NCBI GenBank assembly: GCA_903921945.1
Contig: CAIXSC010000082.1
Location: 1 to 6,616, forward strand
From: an uncultured Planctomycetaceae bacterium
Lineage (GTDB): Bacteria > Planctomycetota > Planctomycetia > Pirellulales > Pirellulaceae
Reading direction: 5' to 3'
Length of the DNA stretch: 6,616 bases
Below are positions 1 through 6,616 of the stretch, in pieces. Made by a program: the position numbers and the translations under genes. Positions within the stretch are counted from its first letter, which is position 1; the number at the start of each line of letters is the position of its first letter. The notes below the pieces were generated by a model, which had not been told where the DNA came from, searched no databases, and saw nothing but the letters and a program-made list of their open reading frames with translations.

Positions 1-2874
1 CTTGTCGATGCAGAATTCAGCGCGATGCGTATTGCCCGTCACGTCGACCAGCAGATGGCGGAACACGCGATCAACCAGCCAAGGCGGCACCGGGCCGCTC
101 TCCGGCAACTGAGTGAACGCCGTCTCGAGTTCGTAAACCGCCTCGTGGCGCGCCTCGTCCACCCGCGGCGCTTGGCTTGTCGCCCCGATGAACAACCCGG
201 AGAACAAATACGAGAGCGACGGTCGGTTCAACCAATACGACACCATGCTCCGCAACAAATCCGGCCGTCGCAAGAAAATGCTGTCCGCCGGTGTGGGGCC
301 GCCCATGACGATGTGATTGCCGCCACCTGTTCCAGTGTGGCGGCCATCCAGCATGAACTTCTCGGTCCCCAGCCGCGACAGCCGCGCTTCCTCGTACAGC
401 GTCGCCGTGTTCGCCGACAACTCTGTCCAGCTCGCGGCCGGCTGCGTATTCACCTCGATCACCCCCGGGTCGGGCGTGATCTTGAACAATTGGACGCGAT
501 CATCGTGCGGCGGCGTGTAGCCTTCGATCCGCACCGGCATTCGCAATTCGGCCGCCGTCGCCTCGACCGCCGACACCAGATCCAAGTATTCCTCCAACCG
601 ACTCAAGGGCGGCATGAACACATGCAGCACGCCGTCCCGCGGCTGCACGCACAGCGCCGTGCGAACAATGCCGGCAGCCGACTCGCCCGGCTTCGGCATC
701 GCCTGCGAGGCCATGGCGCCGCTCGCACCGCCACGCGACCGCGTCGCGCCGTTTCCGCTGGCGAATCCGTTTCCGCCAGCGGCCCCGTAGCCGTCGGCGG
801 CCCCGTAGCCGTCGGCAGCGCCACTTCCGTCAGCCGCGCCGTAGCCCCGAGCGGTTCCGTTTCCGCCAGCCGTTCCATTTCCGCTAGCGGCCCCGTTCCT
901 ACCTGGATAGGCGCGTTCGGGATTCGAGCCATCGGGCGACAATGCGTCTCTCGACAATGCGTCAGGCGACAATCCGTCGGGGATCAACGCGTCCGCTGGC
1001 CAATTGGGGAGGCCAGCGACTTGGTGGATGAGTTGACGTTCCCGCGCGGCGACGCCGGATCGTCCCCACGCCATCGATCGCAACCGTCCATTTTCGACTT
1101 GGCGTTGCCGCCGATCGTAGGATGGCAAGGCGCCGCGTTCCGCGAACGGGTCGAGCTGATGAACATGTTGAATGTCTTGTTCAGCCACCCAGGGGATGGA
1201 ATCGAGCGGCAACCGCAACCCCATCGGCGAGTCGCCTGGAATCAGGAACATGTGCTCCTGGCGGAAGAACCACGGACCGCTCCGCCATTCGATCTCGTCG
1301 GAATGCGGCCCGGTGGCGACCGAGCCCGGCGCGCCGGTTCGTGTCGCATGCGGCGATTCGGCCCGCAGCGGCAACGTGAATCCGACGACCGTTTGCACGC
1401 CGCGTTCGAACACTTTCGCCAATCGTTCGCGTTCTTCGCGCTCTCCCAACCGCGACTGGAGCGGGTCGACGTTGACAGGTAACCGCCGCTCTTTCCACAG
1501 GTAGTACCAGACGTCTTCGTAGGCGGGAATCGCGTAGTCGGGAGGAACGTGCAAACGCTCCGCCAGGGCGCGGATGAAACGTTTGGCGTCCCCTTCGCCG
1601 AACTCGTAGGCCGCCAGGTCCTCGGCGATCCACTGCGGATCGTGCCAGATTGGCTCGCCGTCTTTCCGCCAGTAACATCCCAGCGCCCACCGCGGCAAGG
1701 ACTCGCCGGGGTACCACTTTCCTTGGCCGAAATGCAGCAGCGGGCCGGTCGCGAACCGCTTCGACAATCGCCGGAACAGATCGCCGGCCAGCTTTCGCTT
1801 CCGCACACCCAAGGCGGCGGTGTTCCATTCGGCGCCGTCCATGTCGTCGATCGACACGAACGTCGGTTCGCCGCCCATGGTAAGCCGCGCGTCGAGGCGC
1901 TGGAGGTGCGCGTCGACTTCCCGGCCGAGCGCGTCGACCCGTTGCCATTGGTCCTCGGTGTACGGCTTGGTCACTCGCGGATCCTCATGGACCCGCTCGA
2001 CCTTCATCGACACGTCGAACTGCACTTCGCACGGATCGATCGCACCGGTCACCGGGGCCGCCGATGTCGGATCAGGCGTCGCCGCCAACGGCAAATGCCC
2101 CTCGGCCGCGAACAATCCGGACGTTGGATCGAGCCCGACCCAGCCCGCACCCGGCAGATAAACTTCCGTCCAAGCATGCAAATCGGTGAAGTCCCGCTCG
2201 GCGCCGGAAGGACCGTCCAACGACTTCACGTCCGGTGTCAACTGAATCAAGTACCCGGACACGAACCGCGAAGCCAACCCCAAGTGCCGCAACACCTGAG
2301 CGAGCAGCCACGCCGAATCGCGGCACGAACCGCTGCCCAGGGTCAACGTCTCCTCGCAGGTCTGAACACCTGGTTCCATTCGAATCAGATACTGCACGCG
2401 ATGATGGATGAGCTGATTCACCGCGACCAGGAAATCGACCGTCCGCATCTTGTCGCGGCTCGCGACCGTCGGCGCGTCCCGCAACAACTCCTGCATCCGC
2501 GGGCCCGCCGGCAATGCCTGCCGATAGGGTCGCAATTCGGATTCCAGCCAGGTTTCGTACTCGAACGGAAAATAGGTGGCGTCCGGTTCCAGGAAGAAGT
2601 CGAACGGATTGATCACCGTCATCTCAGCGACCAAATCCACTTCGATCCGCAGCGACTTCGCGGGCTTGGGAAACACCAATCGCGCGAGGAAATTCCCGTG
2701 CGGGTCCTGCTGCCAATTGAGGAAATGTTCCTTCGGGGTCACTCGCAGCGAATAGCTGGCCACCGGCGTTCGGCAGTGCGGCGCCGGCCGTAACCGCACG
2801 ACGTGCGGCGCCAGCGAAACATACCGGTCAAACTCGTAACTGGTGGCGTGATGGAGCGCTACGCGGATGGACAT
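1..2874 (-). CDS. Transglutaminase-like / DUF2126 putative amidoligase fusion protein (C-terminus outside window)
   Basis: I translated this frame by hand: 958 codons are open from ATG at 2874 to the window edge. Family members are about 1,100 residues, so roughly 150 are missing. Residues 1-90 match the bacterial transglutaminase N-terminal domain (MSIRVALHHATSYEFDRYVS start). Residues 145-255 are a transglutaminase/cysteine-protease core with the expected triad: C184 in GSGSCRDSAWLL, H233 in DLHAWTEVYL, D249 in GLDPTSG. From about residue 295 the protein is DUF2126, a predicted glutamine-synthetase-like amidoligase, with LTMGGEPTFVS (331-341), GQGKWYPGE (383-391), GVIEVN (804-809) and the glycine-rich TGTGGGNH (847-854). 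Family knowledge suggests ATP-dependent amide-bond formation paired with thiol-based hydrolysis or transfer; the substrate is unknown. No signal peptide is visible, so it is probably cytosolic. The start is secure: the N-terminus is family-typical and an in-frame TGA lies six codons upstream (2890-2892). The linker at about 620-735 is enlarged by tandem repeats. It is the last visible gene of the ATP-grasp/alpha-E cassette. Confidence 0.
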   Translation of the reverse strand, partial: MSIRVALHHATSYEFDRYVSLAPHVVRLRPAPHCRTPVASYSLRVTPKEHFLNWQQDPHGNFLARLVFPKPAKSLRIEVDLVAEMTVINPFDFFLEPDATYFPFEYETWLESELRPYRQALPAGPRMQELLRDAPTVASRDKMRTVDFLVAVNQLIHHRVQYLIRMEPGVQTCEETLTLGSGSCRDSAWLLAQVLRHLGLASRFVSGYLIQLTPDVKSLDGPSGAERDFTDLHAWTEVYLPGAGWVGLDPTSGLFAAEGHLPLAATPDPTSAAPVTGAIDPCEVQFDVSMKVERVHEDPRVTKPYTEDQWQRVDALGREVDAHLQRLDARLTMGGEPTFVSIDDMDGAEWNTAALGVRKRKLAGDLFRRLSKRFATGPLLHFGQGKWYPGESLPRWALGCYWRKDGEPIWHDPQWIAEDLAAYEFGEGDAKRFIRALAERLHVPPDYAIPAYEDVWYYLWKERRLPVNVDPLQSRLGEREERERLAKVFERGVQTVVGFTLPLRAESPHATRTGAPGSVATGPHSDEIEWRSGPWFFRQEHMFLIPGDSPMGLRLPLDSIPWVAEQDIQHVHQLDPFAERGALPSYDRRQRQVENGRLRSMAWGRSGVAARERQLIHQVAGLPNWPADALIPDGLSPDALSRDALSPDGSNPERAYPGRNGAASGNGTAGGNGTARGYGAADGSGAADGYGAADGYGAAGGNGFASGNGATRSRGGASGAMASQAMPKPGESAAGIVRTALCVQPRDGVLHVFMPPLSRLEEYLDLVSAVEATAAELRMPVRIEGYTPPHDDRVQLFKITPDPGVIEVNTQPAASWTELSANTATLYEEARLSRLGTEKFMLDGRHTGTGGGNHIVMGGPTPADSIFLRRPDLLRSMVSYWLNRPSLSYLFSGLFIGATSQAPRVDEARHEAVYELETAFTQLPESGPVPPWLVDRVFRHLLVDVTGNTHRAEFCIDK
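745..888 (-). repeat. Eight tandem 18-nt units encoding A-x-G-N/Y-G-T/A hexapeptides
   Basis: In the DUF2126 gene, residues 663-710 read as eight consecutive hexapeptides: ASGNGT, AGGNGT, ARGYGA, ADGSGA, ADGYGA, ADGYGA, AGGNGF, ASGNGA. The DNA repeats with an 18-nt period, and the copies at 781-798 and 799-816 are identical, which suggests recent slippage or unequal exchange. The array is in frame and lies in the linker before the conserved ALCVQPRDG segment. It should therefore form a flexible glycine-rich tether and not disrupt the fold. Confidence 0.
919..993 (-). repeat. Five tandem 15-nt units encoding D-A/G-L-S-P pentapeptides
   Basis: Residues 628-652 of the DUF2126 protein read DALIP, DGLSP, DALSR, DALSP, DGSNP, a degenerate pentapeptide array with a 15-nt DNA period. 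On the plus strand, cgacaatgcgtc recurs in adjacent units. It lies ten codons before the hexapeptide array in the same interdomain linker. The composition is different (Asp, Leu, Pro, Ser), so the two arrays expanded independently. Confidence 0.85.
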
Positions 2875-3165
2875 GAGAGGGAGCGGGGGTCAGGGTGTGG
2901 AGGTTTCAGGATTGAGGAAGCAGAGGTTGTTTTGGGGCGGTCATGGGGCTGAAGGTCAAGTCGCTTGTCGAAACGAGGTTCGTCGATCGAAGTCTGCTCG
3001 TGGTTGGTCGAAGCCGGAATACGCCTTGGAAGCGGGCCTCAAGGGCATTCACTGGTTCCCGCCATTTGTTGCCACAAAAGTCACTCCACGATCATCCATC
3101 GCCACCTCGCCCCGCCTGAACCCTCCATGCACCGAATCCTCTCATCCCGTCACGCCTTCCAACGC
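2875..3165. other. Intergenic gap between alpha-E and transglutaminase genes; C-rich leader, no gene seen
   Basis: I found no convincing gene here on either strand; minus-strand ATG frames close after about 15 codons. On the minus strand the last 30 or so bases before the ATG at 2874 are C-rich and mostly pyrimidine (ending CCCGCTCCCTCTC), with two CCTGA motifs and no purine-rich Shine-Dalgarno site. I see no clear terminator hairpin or sigma-70-like promoter. Either the gap is a long untranslated spacer within one operon, or it holds a promoter I cannot recognise. Confidence 0.55.
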
Positions 3166-4116
3166 TCACGAGGCATTCTGGACGGCGAAGAATGTTTCGT
3201 GGATCGAGTGGCCGACTTCATTCAGGTGTTTTTGGAAGCCATCGATGAACTCGTGGAGGCCCCGCGCGATCACTTCGTCCATCGACATGTAATCGAATTC
3301 AGCGCGGAGCCGTCCCAGGCGTTGTTCGGCGGCGTTGCGGTGCGAGCCGGGCGTTCCGCCAGTGATCGTCAACAACGATTGTTCGGCTCGCAGCAAGCAG
3401 AAATAGACAGCGCGGGGAAAATCGCGGTCCATCAGCAGAAAGTGAGCGACGGAATGCGGCGCGATCCGGCCTTCCGCTTTGCGGTAAGCTTCGAGCGCGC
3501 TGGCGGACTTCAGCAGCGCCGCCCACTGCAGCGTATCGAACGAAACAACCGCGTCGACACTGGGCGGCGACAGTTCGAAATACTTGACATCCAAAATCCG
3601 GGAGGTTTTGTCGGCCCGTTCGAGCAACCGTGCCATCCGTCGGAAGTGCCATGCCTCGCCGTGCGACATCGTCGCCTCGGTCGCGCCCTCCAGCAGATAG
3701 CCCGCGTCGCGGATCGCCTGGAAGAACTCGAACGGCGCCGCGACCACCTGCGGTTGGGTTGCGGACCGCAAGAGCAAATAGAACTTGTTCAGCTCCTCCC
3801 ACATCGTGCTGCTGATCATCTCGCGGACCGTCCGCGCGTTTTCGCGGGCCGACCGCAAGCAGGAGAGGATCGAATTGGGGTTCGCTTCGTCAAACGTGAG
3901 GAAAGCGAGCACATTCGATTGCGTCGCTTCCCCGTAGCGTTGATAGAAATCCTCGTGGTCGCCCGTCGTATAGATCAGCGGGTCCCACTGATGCGGCGCG
4001 TCCGGACCCAAGTCCAGCGACAACGTCAAATTCACGTCAATGAAACGGGCGACGTTTTCGGCCCGTTCGACGTAACGCGACATCCAAAACAGCGAATCGG
4101 CGACTCGGCTCAGCAT
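3166..4116 (-). CDS. Alpha-E domain protein (DUF403 family)
   Basis: This is a complete 316-residue protein, the normal length for the alpha-E family, and the single domain spans almost the whole chain. The N-terminus MLSRVADSLFWMSRYVERAE carries the conserved Glu-Arg pair that names the family (E17-R18), and a second ER pair is at 166-167 in RLLERADKTSRILDVKYF. The segment FLLMDRDFPRAVYFCLLRAE (227-246) is also family-typical. The sequence reads as largely helical, without a signal peptide or membrane segment, so it is probably cytosolic. No catalytic activity is established for the family. Its near-constant pairing with circularly permuted ATP-grasp and transglutaminase-like proteins suggests a scaffold or accessory role in their reaction. 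It starts 44 nt after the ATP-grasp stop, consistent with co-transcription. No clear Shine-Dalgarno site precedes the ATG, but the family-typical N-terminus supports this start. Confidence 0.95.
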   Translation of the reverse strand: MLSRVADSLFWMSRYVERAENVARFIDVNLTLSLDLGPDAPHQWDPLIYTTGDHEDFYQRYGEATQSNVLAFLTFDEANPNSILSCLRSARENARTVREMISSTMWEELNKFYLLLRSATQPQVVAAPFEFFQAIRDAGYLLEGATEATMSHGEAWHFRRMARLLERADKTSRILDVKYFELSPPSVDAVVSFDTLQWAALLKSASALEAYRKAEGRIAPHSVAHFLLMDRDFPRAVYFCLLRAEQSLLTITGGTPGSHRNAAEQRLGRLRAEFDYMSMDEVIARGLHEFIDGFQKHLNEVGHSIHETFFAVQNAS

Positions 4117-4160
4117 GGCGGAAAATCACGGCTGGAGGTGGCGAACGGACCGCGGAACGC

Positions 4161-5663
4161 TCAGACGACAACGGGAGCGGGCACACGTGGCGTATGGTTT
4201 TTCAGAACCCAGGTGTCTTTGCTGCCGCCGCCTTGCGAAGAATTGACGACCAGGGAACCTTTGACGAGCGCGACACGAGTCAATCCGCCCGGCAAAATGA
4301 AAATGTCCTCGCCATAGAGGATGTAAGGACGCAGATCGACGTGGCGACCCTCCAGATGATCGCCAACCAGCGTCGGCACACGCGACAGAGACATCATCGG
4401 CTGCGCGACGTAGTTGCGTGGATTCGCTTCGATCAACTCGCGATACTTTGCCAACTGTTCGGGAGTCGCGCGTGGCCCGAGCAAAATGCCATATCCGCCC
4501 GATTCGTTCGCCGGTTTGATCACCAGCTTGTCCAGATTCGCCAGAACGTGCGCCCGCTCCTTCTCGTCCGCGCACAGGAACGTCGGCACGTTCGGCAGCT
4601 TCATCTCCTCGCCCAGATAGTACTTGATCATTTTCGGCACGTACGCGTACACGGCCTTGTCGTCGGCGATGCCAGTGCCCGGGGCGTTGGCGAGCGCCAC
4701 TCGGCCCGCCCGGTACACGTCCATCAGCCCCGGGACGCCCAGCGTCGAATCGGCTCGGAACGTCTTGGGATCAAGGAACTCATCGTCGATCCGCCGGTAA
4801 ATGACGTCCACGCGTTGCAGTCCGCGCGTCGTGCGCATCTTCACGTAGCCGTCGTTCACGACCAGATCCGAACCTTGCACCAACTCGACGCCCATCTGCT
4901 GCGCGAGGAAGCAATGTTCGAAATACGCCGAGTTGTAGATTCCGGGCGTTAGCACCACGACGGTCGGATCGTTGCCGGCGGACGGCGGCGCGATGTACTG
5001 CAGCATCTTCAGCAGATGCTCGGGATAGTCCTCCACCGACAACACCGAGAGCCCCTGGAAGAGCTGCGGGAAGGTCCGCTTCATCACCTCGCGGTTTTCA
5101 ATGACGTACGACACACCCGACGGACATCGCAGGTTGTCTTCCAACACATACACCTGGCCGTCCGAATCGCGAATGAGATCGGTGCCCGTAATGTGGCACC
5201 AGCGGCGGCGGGGCGGGTCGAGCCCCTGGCAGGGCTTGAGGAAATTTTTCGCCGAACTGGCCATGTACTCGGGAAAGTACCCGTCGCGAACGATCTTCTG
5301 ATCGTGGTACATGTCGTCGATGAACAGGTTGAGCGCGGTGATCCGCTGCCGCAAGCCGTCCTCGATGGACTTCCACTCCTGGCTCTCGATGATTCGCGGA
5401 ATGAGATCGAACGGCCAGATCTTCTCGGTGCCGGCGGAATGGCCGTAGACGTTGAAGGTGATGCCCATGTTCAGCAACGCCAAGTCGGCCGCCTTTTGGC
5501 GTTGAGTCAGTTCGCCGTCCGACAATTGCCGCAGCCGCCACGCCAGCCATTCGGCCCGCGCCCGCGGCTCGCCGTCCGGCAAAAACATCTCGTCGTAGAA
5601 GCCCTCCGTGTCGTAGCTCGGAAAACGCGTCCCGCCCGCCGACTGCGTCTGCATATTGCTCAT
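4161..5663 (-). CDS. Circularly permuted ATP-grasp family protein (DUF404/DUF407-type)
   Basis: This is a 500-residue ATP-grasp amide ligase of the circularly permuted type. In this type the acidic, metal-binding part of the ATP site precedes the lysine/glycine-rich part. Both are visible: ITGTDLIRDSDGQVYVLEDN (158-177, with E175, D176 and N177 likely binding metal) followed by LRCPSGVSYVIENR (178-191), and KLVIKPANESGGYGILLG (379-396), the likely nucleotide-binding strand and loop. FYDEMFLPDG (22-31) is the family-typical N-terminus, and VVNSSQGGGSKDTWVL (472-487) is conserved near the end. Family knowledge predicts that it activates a carboxylate as an acyl-phosphate and joins it to an amine; the substrate is unknown. 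I chose ATG 5663 because a GGAGAAGG site precedes it and the length fits the family. An upstream in-frame ATG at 5813 would add 50 residues unlike the family. ATG 5654 is a weaker alternative. It is the first gene of the three-gene cassette. Confidence 0.95.
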   Translation of the reverse strand: MSNMQTQSAGGTRFPSYDTEGFYDEMFLPDGEPRARAEWLAWRLRQLSDGELTQRQKAADLALLNMGITFNVYGHSAGTEKIWPFDLIPRIIESQEWKSIEDGLRQRITALNLFIDDMYHDQKIVRDGYFPEYMASSAKNFLKPCQGLDPPRRRWCHITGTDLIRDSDGQVYVLEDNLRCPSGVSYVIENREVMKRTFPQLFQGLSVLSVEDYPEHLLKMLQYIAPPSAGNDPTVVVLTPGIYNSAYFEHCFLAQQMGVELVQGSDLVVNDGYVKMRTTRGLQRVDVIYRRIDDEFLDPKTFRADSTLGVPGLMDVYRAGRVALANAPGTGIADDKAVYAYVPKMIKYYLGEEMKLPNVPTFLCADEKERAHVLANLDKLVIKPANESGGYGILLGPRATPEQLAKYRELIEANPRNYVAQPMMSLSRVPTLVGDHLEGRHVDLRPYILYGEDIFILPGGLTRVALVKGSLVVNSSQGGGSKDTWVLKNHTPRVPAPVVV

Positions 5664-5674
5664 CGTCGCCTGTG

Positions 5675-5682
5675 CCTTCTCC
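5675..5682 (-). promoter_or_regulatory. Shine-Dalgarno-like GGAGAAGG before the ATP-grasp gene
   Basis: On the minus strand GGAGAAGG ends 11 nt before the ATG at 5663. This is slightly long but plausible spacing. It favours 5663 over the in-frame ATG at 5813, which would give an atypical 50-residue extension. Confidence 0.5.
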
Positions 5683-5836
5683 GAGTTTAATGGCTGCCCG
5701 CCAAATCTCCCAACCAGCGTCGTCCCCGACAAGCCACGAGCCGGGCTCGATACGTGCCCGGGCGCGGCGATGCCCAGTCGCGCGGCAATGGCCGCCCGCC
5801 GAGTGGGCAGCAAGGCGATAGGGTTCGTGCGAATTC

Positions 5837-5857
5837 AAGCGACTCTGGTTGTCGCTT
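5837..5857 (-). terminator. Perfect 7-bp hairpin just downstream of the haem-binding gene
   Basis: AAGCGAC and GTCGCTT form a perfect 7-bp stem around a 7-nt loop (AACCAGA on the minus strand). It begins 5 nt after the TAA at 5863-5865. No strong U-tract follows (TTGAATTC), so this is at best a weak intrinsic terminator and could be an mRNA 3'-end stabilising stem. Its position suggests that the haem-binding gene and the ATP-grasp cassette are separate transcription units. Confidence 0.45.
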
Positions 5858-5862
5858 CCTCG

Positions 5863-6616
5863 TTAGGGCAAACCGCGTGCCTTGGTCAAGACGTTTGCCG
5901 GGCCCGCTTCCAAATAGGCCAGCAAGTCGGCGATTTCTTCCCGAGTGAACGGATTCAAGAGCCCCTCGGGCATGGGCGAGGTTCCCAAATCAAGAAACTC
6001 GGCGATCGTCCGCTTGTCCACCTCCACCCACTGGCTCGGACGCAGCGGGTCGGTGTTCAACTTCAAACTTTGCGACCGGTAGTCGCCCGCGCTGACCACG
6101 CGTCCAGTCATCACCTTGCCGTCCTCGGTCACGATCCGCGCATTGCGATATGGCTCAGCGACCGACAAGGACGGACGCACGATCGACTCCAAAATGTCCC
6201 GGCGACTAAAACGCTGCGCGACATGCGTCAGATCCGGACCGATCGCCGGTCCACGCACGCCCACGCGATGGCAACGCGAACACAACGCCGCCTGGAACAC
6301 CCGCTCGCCCCGAGCGGCAGCCGCCGTGCGCGTGCCCGCGTCGGTGGCGTTCGTGTTCGCGTTCGCGTTTTCAGGCACGTTCGCGGGCGCGTTCGCTGCG
6401 GCCCCCGCCCCCGCCGTCGCGGTCGTGGTCGCGATCGGCAGCAGGGCGTCGACGGTCCAGGTTTGAACAACCGGCCGCGCGGGCGGAAGCGGCTCGTCGG
6501 GCGCTAGAGCGGGTTCCGCAAGTTTCGCCAAGGCGGGACGGTTGGACTCGTCAACCGTGGCCAGGCTCGCGGTGCGCAGCCGTTCCAGGAACCCGGGCAT
6601 CCCCTGGCCGCCCACC
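5863..6616 (-). CDS. PVC-type (Pirellula/Verrucomicrobium) haem-binding domain protein, C-terminal part
   Basis: The frame is open at the window's right edge, so the N-terminus is missing; the GTG at 6613-6615 is probably an internal valine. Counting from it, 250 residues are visible. Residues 102-235 match the planctomycete cytochrome c-like domain: RGERVFQAALCSRCHRVG has the haem-attachment motif C112-x-x-C115-H116 (6268-6282), followed by GPAIGPDLTHVAQRFSRRDI and a C-terminal MPEGLLNPFTREEIADLLAYL-like end, in which M215 is a candidate sixth haem ligand. This domain usually closes long exported proteins with dehydrogenase-like propeller or HEAT-type regions. A periplasmic electron-transfer role is inferred, and the upstream domains cannot be seen. 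Residues 62-101 are an Ala/Asn/Thr-rich low-complexity linker just before the haem domain. The gene ends in TAA followed by a hairpin and has no evident functional link to the downstream cassette. Confidence 0.9.
   Translation of the reverse strand, partial: VGGQGMPGFLERLRTASLATVDESNRPALAKLAEPALAPDEPLPPARPVVQTWTVDALLPIATTTATAGAGAAANAPANVPENANANTNATDAGTRTAAAARGERVFQAALCSRCHRVGVRGPAIGPDLTHVAQRFSRRDILESIVRPSLSVAEPYRNARIVTEDGKVMTGRVVSAGDYRSQSLKLNTDPLRPSQWVEVDKRTIAEFLDLGTSPMPEGLLNPFTREEIADLLAYLEAGPANVLTKARGLP
6313..6432 (-). repeat. Ala/Asn/Thr low-complexity linker with a short 6-nt repeat
   Basis: Residues 62-101 of the visible haem-binding protein are almost entirely Ala, Asn, Thr, Gly and Pro. 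Within it, 6346-6369 encodes NANANTNA as a degenerate 6-nt tandem repeat (gcgttc/gtgttc on the plus strand). It separates the preceding region from the CxxCH domain and looks like a flexible linker. Confidence 0.7.

Overview
The window is GC-rich and compact. All four genes that can be supported lie on the minus strand, so transcription runs from high to low coordinates. The first gene ends in a Pirellula/Verrucomicrobium-type (PVC) cytochrome c-like haem-binding domain. That domain family is largely confined to Planctomycetes and Verrucomicrobia, so the source is most likely a planctomycete. This is inferred from family distribution and not from a marker gene.

Layout in transcription order: (1) >6616..5863, the C-terminal part of a PVC-type haem-binding protein with a CxxCH motif; its start lies outside the window. 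(2) 5862..5664, a 199-nt gap with a perfect 7-bp hairpin just after the stop of gene 1 and a Shine-Dalgarno-like sequence before gene 2. (3) 5663..4161, a circularly permuted ATP-grasp protein of 500 residues. (4) 4116..3166, an alpha-E (DUF403) protein of 316 residues, 44 nt downstream. (5) 3165..2875, a 291-nt gap with no convincing gene and a C-rich leader before the next start. (6) 2874..<1, a transglutaminase-like plus DUF2126 amidoligase fusion. Its first 958 residues are present and its C-terminus runs off the window.

Genes 3, 4 and 6 form the conserved ATP-grasp / alpha-E / transglutaminase cassette. Comparative genomics has proposed that it makes or modifies a small peptide or amide-linked product: the ATP-grasp and DUF2126 domains would form amide bonds, the transglutaminase-like domain would cleave or transfer them, and alpha-E would be a helical partner. 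To my knowledge the substrate is unknown. The haem-binding gene looks like a separate transcription unit, because the hairpin and the new ribosome-binding site separate it from the cassette.

The most unusual local feature is in the interdomain linker of the DUF2126 half. It carries two adjacent in-frame tandem repeats of different period: five 15-nt units (D-A/G-L-S-P) and then eight 18-nt units (A-x-G-N/Y-G-T/A). The long plus-strand open frames, up to 485 codons, are antisense shadows of these genes caused by high GC content.
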